Counted from the first letter of the stretch, positions 46,490 through 56,063 are shown. The stretch is 64,000 nt of DNA from Streptomyces sp. ASQP_92 (GCF_025399895.1 NZ_JAODUA010000002.1:703062-767061); one strand, 5' to 3'. Program-made: numbers and translations. The notes: generated by a model from the letters alone, not told the origin.

Positions 46490-47530
46490 TTACGCGGTCT
46501 CGCGCACGACCAGTTCGGGGTCGAAGACCACGGACGTCGGGTCGGTGCGTTCGCCCCGGATGTGCTGGTCGAGGAGGCGGGCCATCTCCGCCGCCATCCG
46601 CTCGACCGGCTGACGGATCGTGGTCAGCGGAGGACGGCAGGACAGGGCGATTCCGGAGTCGTCGAACCCGATCACCGCGACGTCGTCCGGCACCCGCAGC
46701 CCCCGCTCCCGCAGCAACTGGCAGACACCCTGGGCCATGAGGTCGTTGGCCGCGAACACCCCGTCCACGTCCGGGTGTTCCGCGAGCAGCGCCGTCATGG
46801 CGGTGATGCCGCTGTCCAGCGTGAAGCCCCCTTCGGCGAGGGGGACGTACGGGTGGCCACCACGCGCCATCGTGTCGCGGAACCCCGCGAGACGTTCCCG
46901 GCTCGCGGACACGGCCAGCGGGCCGGTCACCGTCGCCGGCCGGCGGCAGCCACGTTCCAGAAGGGCAAGCGCCGCGAGCCGGCCGCCGTCGCGGTGGTCC
47001 AGATCCACATAGCTCAGCGGAACCGCCGGCGTCGGCCGCGCGAACAGGACGGTGGGCAGCTTCGCCGCGGCCAGCAGCGTGGGCAGCGGGTCGTCGGCGT
47101 GGGTGGAGACGACCAGCGCGCCGTCCGCGCGGCCCTGGCGCAGATAGGTGAGTACCTCGTGCCGGTCGTCCTCGGACTCGGCGAACATCAGGACCGGGTG
47201 CATCGACCGCGGGCGCAGAAACCCCACGACCCCCGCGACCACCCTGCCGAAGAACGGATCGGCGAACACCCGGGCGGCGAAAGCCTCTTGGCTCTCCTCC
47301 GGGCCGCTCCCCGCTCCGGACACCACCAGGGCGATGGTCTCGGCGCGCCGGGTCACCAGCGAACGGGCCGCCCGGTTGGGGGCGTAACCCGTCCGCTCGA
47401 TCGCCCGCTGCACCTGTTCCTGGATCGCCGGATCCACGTTGCGGACACCGTTGACGACCCGGGACACGGTCGCCCGGGAGACGCCCGCCTCGCGGGCGAC
47501 GTCCTCCAGGGTGGGGGCCTGCCTGCTCAT
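46490..47530 (-). CDS. LacI-family transcriptional repressor
   Basis: 346 residues. The N-terminal HTH (TLEDVAREAGVSRATVSRVV) and hinge helix (NRAARSLVTRRAETIALVV) are typical. The effector domain has the periplasmic-binding fold, with GVFAANDLMAQG and VAVIGFDDSG. Such proteins release DNA on binding a sugar. ATG at 47530 with AAGGTG upstream. An AGAGCGCTCT palindrome 37 bases upstream suggests autoregulation. The gene sits between the ABC-GH1 operon and the GH3 gene. Confidence 0.93.
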   Translation of the reverse strand: MSRQAPTLEDVAREAGVSRATVSRVVNGVRNVDPAIQEQVQRAIERTGYAPNRAARSLVTRRAETIALVVSGAGSGPEESQEAFAARVFADPFFGRVVAGVVGFLRPRSMHPVLMFAESEDDRHEVLTYLRQGRADGALVVSTHADDPLPTLLAAAKLPTVLFARPTPAVPLSYVDLDHRDGGRLAALALLERGCRRPATVTGPLAVSASRERLAGFRDTMARGGHPYVPLAEGGFTLDSGITAMTALLAEHPDVDGVFAANDLMAQGVCQLLRERGLRVPDDVAVIGFDDSGIALSCRPPLTTIRQPVERMAAEMARLLDQHIRGERTDPTSVVFDPELVVRETA

Positions 47531-47566
47531 GCCCCGCACCTTAACGGCACGTCGGGGGCACGGTAT

Positions 47567-47576
47567 AGAGCGCTCT
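47567..47576. promoter_or_regulatory. GAGCGCTC-core operator upstream of the LacI gene
   Basis: AGAGCGCTCT is a perfect 10-bp palindrome sharing its core with the two sites at 53.1-53.4 kb. It resembles the CebR box TGGGAGCGCTCCCA. Confidence 0.65.
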
Positions 47577-47629
47577 CCCTCCCACTCCGCCGGGCGGCCC
47601 ACCCGGGATCCACCGCTCTCGCGCGCCGC

Positions 47630-50071
47630 TCAGTCGGCGGGTGTCAGCTCCACTTCCCGGTCCAGCGGCAGGTCCCCCGCCGACGGACCCGCCAGCACCC
47701 GGCACACACCCGGCTCGGTACGCCACCGGCCCGTCCGCTCGTCCCAGTGCCGGAGCGCCCGCGCCGGGACGTGCACCGACGCGGTCACCGACTCGCCGGG
47801 GCGGGCTCGCACGGCCGTATACCCCGCGAACCACCGCTCGGGGTACGCCACCGCGGCGCCCGGGCGCGCCAGATACACCTGGACGACTTCACGGCCGGCC
47901 CGCGCCCCGGTGTTGCGCACCCGGACCCGCACGGTGAACGACTCACCCGCCCGCACCGACGAAGGGCCGCTCACCTCCTCGTAGGCCCACGTCGTGTAAC
48001 CCAGCCCATGACCGAACCAGTAGGCCGGTGTGCGACCCGCCCGCAGCCAGCCCCGGTGCCCGATGTGCGGGCCCTCGGTATAGGCGAGGCGTCCGTCGCG
48101 CGGCCGGGTGTCGATGACGGGCGCGTCCTTTAGGACGGCGGGCCACGTAGTGGGGAGCCGGCCGCCGGGTTCCGTACGGCCGAACAGGACGTCGGCCAGC
48201 GCCGAGCCGCCCTCCTGCCCGGGAAACCAGGCGAGCAGCAGCGCGCCCACCTCCTGCCGCCAGGGCATCTCGATGGGACCTCCGCTGTTGACGATCACCA
48301 CCGTGCGGGGGTTGGCGGCGGCCACCGCGCGGACCAGGGCGTCCTGGTCGGCCCCCAGCCGCAGGTGCGTACGGTCGCGGCCCTCGCACTCGTCGTCCTC
48401 CGTGGTGCCGACGACGACGATCGCCGCGTCCGCCGCGTGTGCCGCCCGCGCGGCGGCATCGAGCGCCGCCGCCGTGTCGGGGGCGGGCGGCGCGGCGCTC
48501 ACGACCAGCGCGCGACCGGTGTCCGGAGCGAGTTCGCGGCGCGCGACGAGGAGCGGAGAAGTCCCCGCGACCAGCTCGGCGTCCGCCCGGTGGACCGCCG
48601 GAGTGACATGGATCAGGGCCGGGTCGTCGGTGTCCTTGGGGAAGTCCCCTGCCAGGAGTTCGGCTCCGTCCAGGTGCAGGGTCATCCGTCCGAATCCGGC
48701 GATGCCCAGCGTCCAGGTGCCCGAGGTGTGCGGTCGCAGCCGCGCCCTGATCTCCACCGTGTGGGCGCCGGGTGGCACGGGGGGCTCCAACTGCCGTGCA
48801 CAGGCCCGGTGTTCGGCGTACAGCTCGGTTCCGTCGGCGGCCAGGACCCGCAGCAGAACGCCCGGGGCCCCGGAGTCCGGATCGGTGCACCAGCTCCCGT
48901 CCAGGGCGGGCGGCGGTCCGGCGGGCGCGGGCCCCGGCACATGCACCACCGTGGCCCGGCCGCGCAGCCGGGCCCGGATGCCCTCCAGAACACTGACCTC
49001 GCCCTGGGGGAACACGCCGGCGCTGCCACCGCCCTGGGTGCGGGTGCGCGCGGCGTGGGCGCCGACGACGGCCACCGTCGCGAGCCCCTCGGCGTCCAGC
49101 GGCAGGACGTTCCGATTGGCCAGCAGGACCGTCCCGGCGGCCGCCGCCCTGCGCACGAGGGACCGCACCGCACCCGGGCGAGGGTACGGGCGGCCCTCGG
49201 CAAGGGGAGCCGGGCCGAGCGCGCCCAGCCAGTCCGCCTGCCGCAACAGATGACGCACCTTGGCGTCCACGAGACGCTGGTCCACCTCCCCCCGCTCCAG
49301 CGCCCGCACCAGCGCCCCGCCCCACACCCCCTCGGGCCCCGGCATCACCAGGTCGAGCCCGGCCCGCGCGGTCTCCCCGGTGGTGCGCGCCGCTCCCCAG
49401 TCGGAGACGACGACACCGGCGAACCCCCACTCGGTGCGCAAGGGTGCGTTCAGGAGTGAACTCGCGGTCGTTGTCGTGCCGTTGACCGCGTTGTAGCCCG
49501 CCATGACGAGCCGGACTCCGGCCGCCACGGCCGCCTCGAACGGCGCGAGGTACACCTCGCGCAGCGTCCGCTCGTCGACCCGGACGTCCACGGTCAGCCG
49601 GTCCGTCTCGGAGTCGTTGGCCACATAGTGCTTGGCCGTGGCGGCCACCTGGTGGGCCTGGATGCCCCGCACCAGGGCGGCCCCCATGCGCCCGGTCAGC
49701 TCGGGATCCTCCGAGAAGCACTCGAAGTGCCGTCCGCCGAGCGGGCTGCGGTGCAGATTGAGGTTGGGCGCGAGGACCACGTGCACGCCCTTGCGCCGCG
49801 CCTCCAGGGCGAGGAGCGAGCCGAGCCGCTCGACGAGCGGCTCGTCCCACGTCGCGGCGAGCGCGGTGGCCGAGGGCAGCAGCACCGCCGTGCGCCGTTC
49901 GTCCCACGAGGGGCCGCGCACCCCGGCCGGACCGTCCGACATCACCCAAGGCCGCAGCTCGACGGCCGGCTCCGCCGCCGTGCGCCAGGTGTCGGCGCCG
50001 GTGAGCAGCGCGACCTTCGCCTCCGGTGTGAGTTTGTCGATCAGCCGGTCGAGCTCGTCCTCGTCCCTCAT
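47630..50071 (-). CDS. GH3 beta-glucosidase with PA14-like insert
   Basis: 813 residues. The catalytic barrel has nucleophile Asp224 in VVVSDWGAA, with KHYVANDSE and RGIQAHQVAATAKH upstream. A PA14-like beta domain (GSWCTDPDSGAPGVLL, then FGRMTLHLDGAELLAGDF) interrupts the second domain. A C-terminal fibronectin-III-like domain ends the protein (SFTVRVRVRNTGARAGREVVQVYL). No signal peptide, so cytoplasmic hydrolysis of imported beta-oligoglucosides is likely. ATG at 50071 with GAGGAGG. It lies 46 bases after the GH-A-like secreted gene on the same strand. Confidence 0.93.
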   Translation of the reverse strand: MRDEDELDRLIDKLTPEAKVALLTGADTWRTAAEPAVELRPWVMSDGPAGVRGPSWDERRTAVLLPSATALAATWDEPLVERLGSLLALEARRKGVHVVLAPNLNLHRSPLGGRHFECFSEDPELTGRMGAALVRGIQAHQVAATAKHYVANDSETDRLTVDVRVDERTLREVYLAPFEAAVAAGVRLVMAGYNAVNGTTTTASSLLNAPLRTEWGFAGVVVSDWGAARTTGETARAGLDLVMPGPEGVWGGALVRALERGEVDQRLVDAKVRHLLRQADWLGALGPAPLAEGRPYPRPGAVRSLVRRAAAAGTVLLANRNVLPLDAEGLATVAVVGAHAARTRTQGGGSAGVFPQGEVSVLEGIRARLRGRATVVHVPGPAPAGPPPALDGSWCTDPDSGAPGVLLRVLAADGTELYAEHRACARQLEPPVPPGAHTVEIRARLRPHTSGTWTLGIAGFGRMTLHLDGAELLAGDFPKDTDDPALIHVTPAVHRADAELVAGTSPLLVARRELAPDTGRALVVSAAPPAPDTAAALDAAARAAHAADAAIVVVGTTEDDECEGRDRTHLRLGADQDALVRAVAAANPRTVVIVNSGGPIEMPWRQEVGALLLAWFPGQEGGSALADVLFGRTEPGGRLPTTWPAVLKDAPVIDTRPRDGRLAYTEGPHIGHRGWLRAGRTPAYWFGHGLGYTTWAYEEVSGPSSVRAGESFTVRVRVRNTGARAGREVVQVYLARPGAAVAYPERWFAGYTAVRARPGESVTASVHVPARALRHWDERTGRWRTEPGVCRVLAGPSAGDLPLDREVELTPAD

Positions 50072-50117
50072 CCCGCCCCCTCCTCGTCGATCCCCACACC
50101 CCGAAGGTGATGGAGCG

Positions 50118-51872
50118 TCAGTTGTAGACGCCGAACTCGTACAGCGAATAGCCGTAACCCGTCCCGCGCGCCGTCCCGTTGATCCGGACGTAGCGGCCGG
50201 TGCCATGGACGTCGAAGTCGTCCACCCCTCCATTGCCGTCGGTCACGGTGCGCACGGTCTGCCAGTTCTGGCCGTCGTCCGAGGTCTGGATGGTGTAGGC
50301 CTTGGCGTAGGACGCCTCCCACAGCAGCTGCACATGGGAGAAGGACGTGCGTGTGCCGAGGTCGACGCGCAGCCACTGCGGATCGCTCCAGTCGCTGGCC
50401 CAGCGGGTGGTGGTGTTGCCGTCCACCGCGTTCGCCGCCGTGCACGGGCAGTCGCCGTAGCTCGCCTGGAAGGACGACGCGGTGGCGGGCTTGCCCCGGG
50501 CCACGTTGGTGCCGCTCACCACGGGCGGCACCACCTTGATGGAGCGCGTCTCCACCCCGACGTTGCCGTGTCCGTCGGTCGTCTTGACGTAGACCTTCCA
50601 GACACCGGGCCGGTCGGGTGCCGTGAACTTCAGCCGGCCGCCACCGAGGTTGGTGAACGGCAGGGACACCAACTGCTTGCTTCCGTCGAGGTAGTTGCTG
50701 TTGTCCAGGACCTCGTAGGTGATCGGATCGCCGTTGGGGTCGGTGGCCCGGACGTCCAGGATGGCGTCGCGCCCCGCCTGGACAGTGGCGGCACCGCCCT
50801 CGACGTCCAGGGCGGAGATGACGGGCGGGGTGTTGTCGCGGGAGGTGTCCGCGCCGTAGGCCCGCTTCACCGCGTAGTACGAAAGACGCTTCTGTCCGGC
50901 GGGCAGCAGGTTGAACCAGATGCCGCCGAAGTCGTACTCCGTCCCGTAGTGGAACAGGGTCGCACCCAGAGCGACACCCCTGTGCCCGGTGACGCAGCCC
51001 CACGCCCGGGTGTAACCGTCGGCCTTCGCCTGGTCGGTGGGTTCCTGGGGCACCCCGTTGGCGTCGTGGGGCACCTCCCACTCGCCGGCCGGCCCGGTCT
51101 CGGTGATGATGTACGGCTTGGTGTAACCCCCTTGCTCCCAGGCCGGCTTGACATCACACACGGCGTTGTAGGAGTTGACCGCGTACAGGTCGAGGTCGGG
51201 GGCGTTCTTCTTGAAGTACGGCCACGCGCCGACCCAGGCGTCCGTCGAGGTGACCGGGTGGTTCGGGTCGATGCCGTGGATCTTCTTGGTGATGTCGTTG
51301 ACGAGGGTGGTGTAGGCGGTGCGCTGCCGCTCCAGCTCGTCGCCGCTGTAGCAGTTCTGGAGCCCGAGCACGGACTCGTTGCCGACGTCCCACATCAGCA
51401 CCCCGGGATTGTCCTTGTAGGTCTGCACCCACTTGGGGAACTCGTCGAGTACCTGGTTCTTGTACGTGGTGTCGGTGAGGTAGTTGACGCAGCCGCCCGA
51501 ACCGGGCCCGCCACCGGGCTGGAGCCAGAAACCGGCGATGACCTTGATGCCGTGGGCCGCCGCCGAGTCGAAGAGCGGTTTGCTGGAGGCGTCGGTGCCC
51601 CAGGTGCGAATGGTGTTGACGCCCATCGACTGGAGGTCGGGCATATACCTGTCGGCGTCCGCGACCGACGGGCCCCAGGTCAGGCCCTTGATCTGGTACG
51701 GCCGCCCGTCCACGGCGAGCTGCCAGTTGCCTTGCGTGCCCGTCACCTTGACGACGCTTCCGGCGGCGTGGGCGGTGGTCGCCGGGAGGGCGGCAAGGGC
51801 GCCGGCGGCAAGGACCCCCGCGGTCAGGGGGGCCAGCAGACGGCGTGGGCGGGTGTGCGGTGGTCGGCTCAT
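50118..51872 (-). CDS. secreted clan GH-A glycosidase with discoidin (F5/8C, CBM32) domain
   Basis: 584 residues. A signal peptide (LLAPLTAGVLAAGALAALP) precedes a TIM barrel with QIKGLTWGPS, likely acid/base Glu166 in WDVGNES and nucleophile Glu258 in ITETG, as in clan GH-A (GH2/GH5/GH72-like). A middle Ig-like domain (about 345-440) and a C-terminal F5/8C domain (NVARGKPATASSF to YVRINGTARG) follow. Substrate may be a beta-glucan, judged from context only. ATG at 51872 with AAAGGACC upstream. Confidence 0.85.
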   Translation of the reverse strand: MSRPPHTRPRRLLAPLTAGVLAAGALAALPATTAHAAGSVVKVTGTQGNWQLAVDGRPYQIKGLTWGPSVADADRYMPDLQSMGVNTIRTWGTDASSKPLFDSAAAHGIKVIAGFWLQPGGGPGSGGCVNYLTDTTYKNQVLDEFPKWVQTYKDNPGVLMWDVGNESVLGLQNCYSGDELERQRTAYTTLVNDITKKIHGIDPNHPVTSTDAWVGAWPYFKKNAPDLDLYAVNSYNAVCDVKPAWEQGGYTKPYIITETGPAGEWEVPHDANGVPQEPTDQAKADGYTRAWGCVTGHRGVALGATLFHYGTEYDFGGIWFNLLPAGQKRLSYYAVKRAYGADTSRDNTPPVISALDVEGGAATVQAGRDAILDVRATDPNGDPITYEVLDNSNYLDGSKQLVSLPFTNLGGGRLKFTAPDRPGVWKVYVKTTDGHGNVGVETRSIKVVPPVVSGTNVARGKPATASSFQASYGDCPCTAANAVDGNTTTRWASDWSDPQWLRVDLGTRTSFSHVQLLWEASYAKAYTIQTSDDGQNWQTVRTVTDGNGGVDDFDVHGTGRYVRINGTARGTGYGYSLYEFGVYN

Positions 51873-51906
51873 GGTGGGTCCTTTTCACAGGGGTGGGGGA
51901 GGGGGT

Positions 51907-51948
51907 GCCGGCCCGGCCGCGGCGGGACGACGGGGCGGCCGGGCCGGC
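51907..51948 (-). terminator. hairpin between the DUF1996 and GH-A-like genes
   Basis: GCCGGCCCGGCCGC pairs perfectly over 14 bp with its complement around a 14-base loop. It may end the DUF1996 message or allow partial read-through into the glycosidase genes. Confidence 0.7.
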
Positions 51949-51968
51949 GTTCGGGGAGGGGGGTGGCC

Positions 51969-53081
51969 TCAGGGCAGCCGGTAGTTGGCGTCCAGGGCCG
52001 CGCCCGCCTCGGGGTGCGTCTGGTCGTAGCCGCGCGCGTCGCACTGGAGGCCACCGACGACGCAGTGGTTCACCAGCGCCTTGAGCGTCGCGTCGTCCCA
52101 GGCGTTGAAGAAGTCGTAGTGGAAGGAGTAGCCCGGACCGCTCGCCAGCTTCACCTGGGACAGATCGCCGTTGACCGGGAACGCCATCTTGAACTCGATC
52201 ATCGGCAGCGCGACCGGATGGTCGGCCGGACACATGTTGTCGTTGGTGCCGGGCTTGACCACGGGATAGGCCATGTGGCTCTTGTGGTCGGGCGTGTCCA
52301 GGTACTTCCCGTCCCAGCAACTGGGCGCCTGGAAGCGGATGTTGAGCTGTACGTCGGCCCGGTTCGGGCAGCTCGCCGGGAAGTTGACGTTGAAGTAGCT
52401 GTCACCGCACTCCCAGCCCTCGACGAAGCCGCGGTGGTTGCGGAACTCGTCGGCCGTCTGCATCGGGCTGCCGACCACGAACCGCAGGCCCTTGGGGAAG
52501 GGGCGGACGCTGGTGTAGTCGGTGACACCGGCCTTGTAGTAGATCGTCTGGGGGCCGACCGGCAGGATCTTCTGGGTGCCGTTGAACATGCTGGGCATCC
52601 AGTAACCCGACTTGTCCCCGGGGGCCTTGCAGGTCGTGGAGCCCGCGTTCAGCGATGCCGTGGTGGTGTTCGCGTTGGTCGTGGTGTTGCCCATGAACGT
52701 GTGGTCGTGGGACTTGCCGGGCTGCTGCGGATAGACGATCGGGTCGTCCGGGGCCGTGTGGGTCACCGAGCAGTTGGCCTGGAACTCGTGGAAGTAGCGG
52801 TGCGGGGGATCCTGTGTGGATGGGGATACGCCGGTGACCTGCGGGTTCGCCAGGATGTAGCCATCGCCGTCGGGGTCCTCGGGCGAACTCACGGTGGACG
52901 CGGGCATGGCCGCCATGGCCGCCATGGCGTGGTCCGCGTGGGCGGGCGTGACCGGAGCGCCGGCCGTGGTGCCGGCCGCGGGGGTGTCGAATCCGGCGGC
53001 GACGCCGCCCAGACCGAGCGTGGTCAGCAGGACCGCACTCGCGATCAACGTGCCGGAGAGGAGCTTCGATCTCCGTGGCAT
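51969..53081 (-). CDS. secreted DUF1996 protein
   Basis: 370 residues. A signal peptide (LIASAVLLTTLGLGGVAAG) precedes a DUF1996 domain: FHEFQANCSVTHTAPDDPIV, the conserved GKSHDHTFMGN, GYWMPSMFNGT, GWECGDSYFNVNFPASCPN and HKSHMAYPV. Several Cys suggest disulfides. DUF1996 proteins are found in fungi and actinomycetes, often with carbohydrate-binding modules; their activity is unknown. ATG at 53081 with TCAGGAGGTCTCC. An operator palindrome sits at its start site, which ties it to the beta-glucan regulon. Confidence 0.88.
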   Translation of the reverse strand: MPRRSKLLSGTLIASAVLLTTLGLGGVAAGFDTPAAGTTAGAPVTPAHADHAMAAMAAMPASTVSSPEDPDGDGYILANPQVTGVSPSTQDPPHRYFHEFQANCSVTHTAPDDPIVYPQQPGKSHDHTFMGNTTTNANTTTASLNAGSTTCKAPGDKSGYWMPSMFNGTQKILPVGPQTIYYKAGVTDYTSVRPFPKGLRFVVGSPMQTADEFRNHRGFVEGWECGDSYFNVNFPASCPNRADVQLNIRFQAPSCWDGKYLDTPDHKSHMAYPVVKPGTNDNMCPADHPVALPMIEFKMAFPVNGDLSQVKLASGPGYSFHYDFFNAWDDATLKALVNHCVVGGLQCDARGYDQTHPEAGAALDANYRLP

Positions 53082-53154
53082 GGAGACCTCCTGAGAGGTG
53101 GGGGATGGGGAGGCAGAGCGGGCCACCGGCTGCGCGAGTTCACCGGCCGGTAGC

Positions 53155-53172
53155 CGGGAGAGCGCTCTCCCG
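53155..53172. promoter_or_regulatory. perfect 18-bp LacI-type operator at the DUF1996 promoter
   Basis: CGGGAGAGCGCTCTCCCG is a perfect palindrome. Leftward TTGACA (53208-53203) and GAGACT (53184-53179) place the transcription start at this site, as expected for repression. Confidence 0.75.
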
Positions 53173-53368
53173 CACTGGAGTCTCGGGGCGTCGAAGCGAA
53201 GGTGTCAAGGGATGTGGCAGCAGAAAGGGAGGGCCGCTCTCCGGGCTTCCAGGTGAACCCAATGGCCGGACGCACCAAGGCAGTTGACGCACATCACCCG
53301 AACTGCGATTCACCCGGCCGAAGATGACGACCTGTGAACACTGCCTCCGGAGATTTCTGCCGCACCCC

Positions 53369-53418
53369 TTGACGATGCCTTCGACTGGATGAAGCATTCC
53401 CCGGCGAGAGAGCGCTCC
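53369..53418 (+). promoter_or_regulatory. promoter with GAGCGCTC operator for the GH55 gene
   Basis: TTGACG at 53369-53374 is a likely -35. AGAGAGCGCTCCCC (core 53410-53417) lies just past the expected start and 45 bases before the ATG. The palindrome is imperfect outside the 8-bp core. Confidence 0.6.
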
Positions 53419-53461
53419 CCCGCCCCCCTACGTTCACCTCTTGAACCAGGAGAGTCGCCCG

Positions 53462-55267
53462 ATGCCCCCAGTTCCGCCCGAATCCCCCGCCCCCCGCCCG
53501 TCCACGGTCGCGCGCCGCACCGTGCTCGGCGCCGTCGCCGCGGCCGCCGCTTCGGCACCCCTGATGACGGGCCTGGCCACCCCTGCCTCGGCGTCCCCCG
53601 CGTCCGTCGCGCCGCGCGCCCTGCCCGGCGGAGGAGACCTCGGCCCCAACGTCCTGGTCTTCGACCCGTCCACACCCGGCATCCAGGCCAAACTCGACGA
53701 CATCTTCCACCGCCAGGAGGCGGCCCAGTTCGGCACCGGCCGCTACGCCCTGCTGTTCAAGCCCGGCACCTACAGCGGACTCAACGCCCAGATCGGCTTC
53801 TACACCTCCATCGCCGGGCTCGGCCTCTCACCGGACGACACCACCATCAACGGCGACGTCACGGTCGACGCGGGCTGGGCCAACGGCAACGCCACCCAGA
53901 ACTTCTGGCGCTCCGCCGAGAATCTGGCCCTCGTTCCGGTCAACGGCACCAACCGCTGGGCCGTCGCCCAGGCCGCTCCGTTCCGCCGGATGCATGTGCG
54001 CGGCGGCCTCAACCTGGCGCCGTCCGGCTACGGTTGGGCCAGCGGCGGCTACATCGCCGACTGCCGCGTCGACGGCCAGGTCGGACCGTACTCGCAGCAG
54101 CAGTGGTACACCCGCGACAGCGTGGTCGGCGGCTGGGTCAACGCCGTGTGGAACATGGTGTTCTCCGGTGTGCAGGGCGCCCCCGCGCAGAGCTTCCCCA
54201 ACCCTCCGTACACCACACTGGACACGACGCCCGTCTCCCGCGAGAAGCCGTTCCTGTACCTCAATGGCAGCGAGTTCCGTGTCTTCCTGCCGGAGAAGCG
54301 CACCAACGCCCGCGGTGTCACCTGGGGAAACGGAACCCCCAGGGGTACATCGCTGTCCCTGTCGCAGTTCTACGTGGCCAAGCCCGGCGTGAGCGCGGCC
54401 ACCCTCAACCAGGCGCTGGCGCAGGGCCTCCATCTGCTGCTGACCCCGGGCATCTACCACGTCGACCAGCCCATCCAGGTCAACCGGGACAACACCGTCG
54501 TCCTGGGACTCGGGTACGCGACGATCGTGCCGGACAACGGAGTCACCGCGCTGCGCGTCGCCGACGTGGACGGCGTGCGGCTGGCCGGGTTCCTCATCGA
54601 CGCCGGGCCGGTCAACTCCCGCACTCTGCTGGAGGTCGGCCCCAGCGGCGCCTCGCGCGACCATTCGGCCAACCCCACCACCGTGCAGGACGTGTTCGTA
54701 CGCGTCGGCGGCGCGGGCGCCGGCAAGGCCACCACCAGCATGGTCATCAACAACCGCAACACCGTCGTCGACCACACCTGGGTCTGGCGCGCCGACCACG
54801 GCACGGGCGTCGGCTGGGACACCAACCGCGCCGACTACGGGGTGGTCGTGAACGGCGACGACGTGCTGTGCACCGGCCTGTTCGTGGAGCATTTCAACAA
54901 GTACGACGTGCAGTGGTTCGGCCAGCGGGGCCGCACCATCTTCTTCCAGAACGAGAAGGCCTACGACGCCCCCAACCAGGCCGCCGTCCAGGACGGCAAC
55001 GTCAGGGGTTACGCCGCCTACAAGGTGGCCGGCAACGTGACCTCGCACGAGGCGTGGGGGCTCGGCAGCTACTGCAATTACACCGCTGACCCCGGCATCG
55101 TGCAGCACCACGGATTCGCCGCCCCGAACACGGCGGGGGTGAAGTTCCACGACGTCCTGGTGGTCTCGCTCGGCGGCAACGGACAGTACGAGCACGTCAT
55201 CAACGAAGTGGGGGCGCCGACATCGGGCACCTCGACGACACCGTCCACGGTGGTCGCGTACCCGTGA
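53462..55267 (+). CDS. secreted GH55 exo-beta-1,3-glucanase
   Basis: 601 residues. A twin-Arg-like signal (ARRTVLGAVAAAAAS) precedes two right-handed beta-helix halves. LGPNVLVFDPSTPGIQAKLD, YALLFKPGTY and TQNFWRSAENLA follow the pattern I recall for Streptomyces GH55 laminarinases (often mislabelled adenylyl cyclase). The probable acid catalyst is Glu498 in FFQNE. It would release glucose from beta-1,3-glucan such as laminarin or fungal wall. ATG at 53462 has AGGAG nine bases upstream; a TTG at 53441 is in frame. The LacI-type operator suggests induction by glucan fragments. Confidence 0.82.
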   Translation: MPPVPPESPAPRPSTVARRTVLGAVAAAAASAPLMTGLATPASASPASVAPRALPGGGDLGPNVLVFDPSTPGIQAKLDDIFHRQEAAQFGTGRYALLFKPGTYSGLNAQIGFYTSIAGLGLSPDDTTINGDVTVDAGWANGNATQNFWRSAENLALVPVNGTNRWAVAQAAPFRRMHVRGGLNLAPSGYGWASGGYIADCRVDGQVGPYSQQQWYTRDSVVGGWVNAVWNMVFSGVQGAPAQSFPNPPYTTLDTTPVSREKPFLYLNGSEFRVFLPEKRTNARGVTWGNGTPRGTSLSLSQFYVAKPGVSAATLNQALAQGLHLLLTPGIYHVDQPIQVNRDNTVVLGLGYATIVPDNGVTALRVADVDGVRLAGFLIDAGPVNSRTLLEVGPSGASRDHSANPTTVQDVFVRVGGAGAGKATTSMVINNRNTVVDHTWVWRADHGTGVGWDTNRADYGVVVNGDDVLCTGLFVEHFNKYDVQWFGQRGRTIFFQNEKAYDAPNQAAVQDGNVRGYAAYKVAGNVTSHEAWGLGSYCNYTADPGIVQHHGFAAPNTAGVKFHDVLVVSLGGNGQYEHVINEVGAPTSGTSTTPSTVVAYP

Positions 55268-55273
55268 ACCCGG

Positions 55274-55307
55274 ACCGGCCCTCTCCCTCCCGGGGGAAAG
55301 GGCCGGT
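55274..55307 (+). terminator. terminator of the GH55 gene
   Basis: ACCGGCCCT and AGGGCCGGT pair perfectly over 9 bp, seven bases after the stop. Confidence 0.75.
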
Positions 55308-55550
55308 GAGGCCGTCACGCGGGGCGGAGCCGTACTGGCGGGCCGGGGGGAGGGCTCGGGGTGCTTGACCGTCACCGACGTGGAGGCGTAGGCGTATTGA
55401 GACGAAGGGGGCGCGATCGGCGGCGTCGTTACACGCCTGCTCCGCGCCGACGGGGTCGAGCGGGATCGGGCGGGGTGGGCGTCATCCCTCGGTTACCCAC
55501 TCCGGCCGGTAATGCGTCCTCTGGGTTGTGTCCTGCGGGTCGGGGGGAGG

Positions 55551-56063
55551 TCACGTCCCGGTGACCGCGCCGGGTGGCGGCAGGGTCGTGAGCGGATCCT
55601 CGTCGAAGTGGACGGTGTGTGCGAGGGCGTTCTCGTAAGCGGGTCGAGGGAAGACGAAGGGCCCCATGGCGAGGTCGCCCCACGCCGGGCGGTGGGGTTG
55701 GCGGAAGTCGGACCATGTGACGGTCTCGGCCGTCGCGGTGATTCGGGTGAGCAGGGGCCAGCACTCCCATATGCCGCAGGAGCAGCCCAGCACCGCGATC
55801 GCGCCCGTCGGTGTGTGCCGCGTGTTTGGCGTGGCGTCGCCGAGAAAGTGGAGCGCAGGGGTGCGGATCGTGGACTCCATCATCCCGGCGTACTGGTGGA
55901 ACAGGAATTTCTCCGTGTCCTCCGGAGTGCTCTCATAAGGGCTCTCCTCGCGCAGCCACAGGGGCCGGGTGACGTCTGCCGCGTGGACACGGAGGTCGGT
56001 CCCGTCGACGCGAATGCCCCACAGGCGTGCGGACGTGTAGGTGATGAACTCGATACGTTGCAT
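55551..56063 (-). CDS. conserved hypothetical protein
   Basis: 170 residues from ATG 56063 (CAGGA 8 bases upstream); an ATG three codons earlier is possible. The protein begins MQRIEFITYTSARLWGIRVD and has PLWLREESPYES, and a Cys/Trp-rich motif LGCSCGIWECWPLL near residue 95 followed by VTWSDFRQPHRPAWGDLAMG. The three Cys could bind metal. No signal or membrane segment is seen. I do not recognise a named family. Confidence 0.7.
   Translation of the reverse strand: MQRIEFITYTSARLWGIRVDGTDLRVHAADVTRPLWLREESPYESTPEDTEKFLFHQYAGMMESTIRTPALHFLGDATPNTRHTPTGAIAVLGCSCGIWECWPLLTRITATAETVTWSDFRQPHRPAWGDLAMGPFVFPRPAYENALAHTVHFDEDPLTTLPPPGAVTGT

Noticed and set aside
49632..53153. A 1173-residue rightward frame
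   Set aside because: It runs antisense through GH3, GH-A-like and DUF1996 genes and has no motif, RBS or plausible composition.
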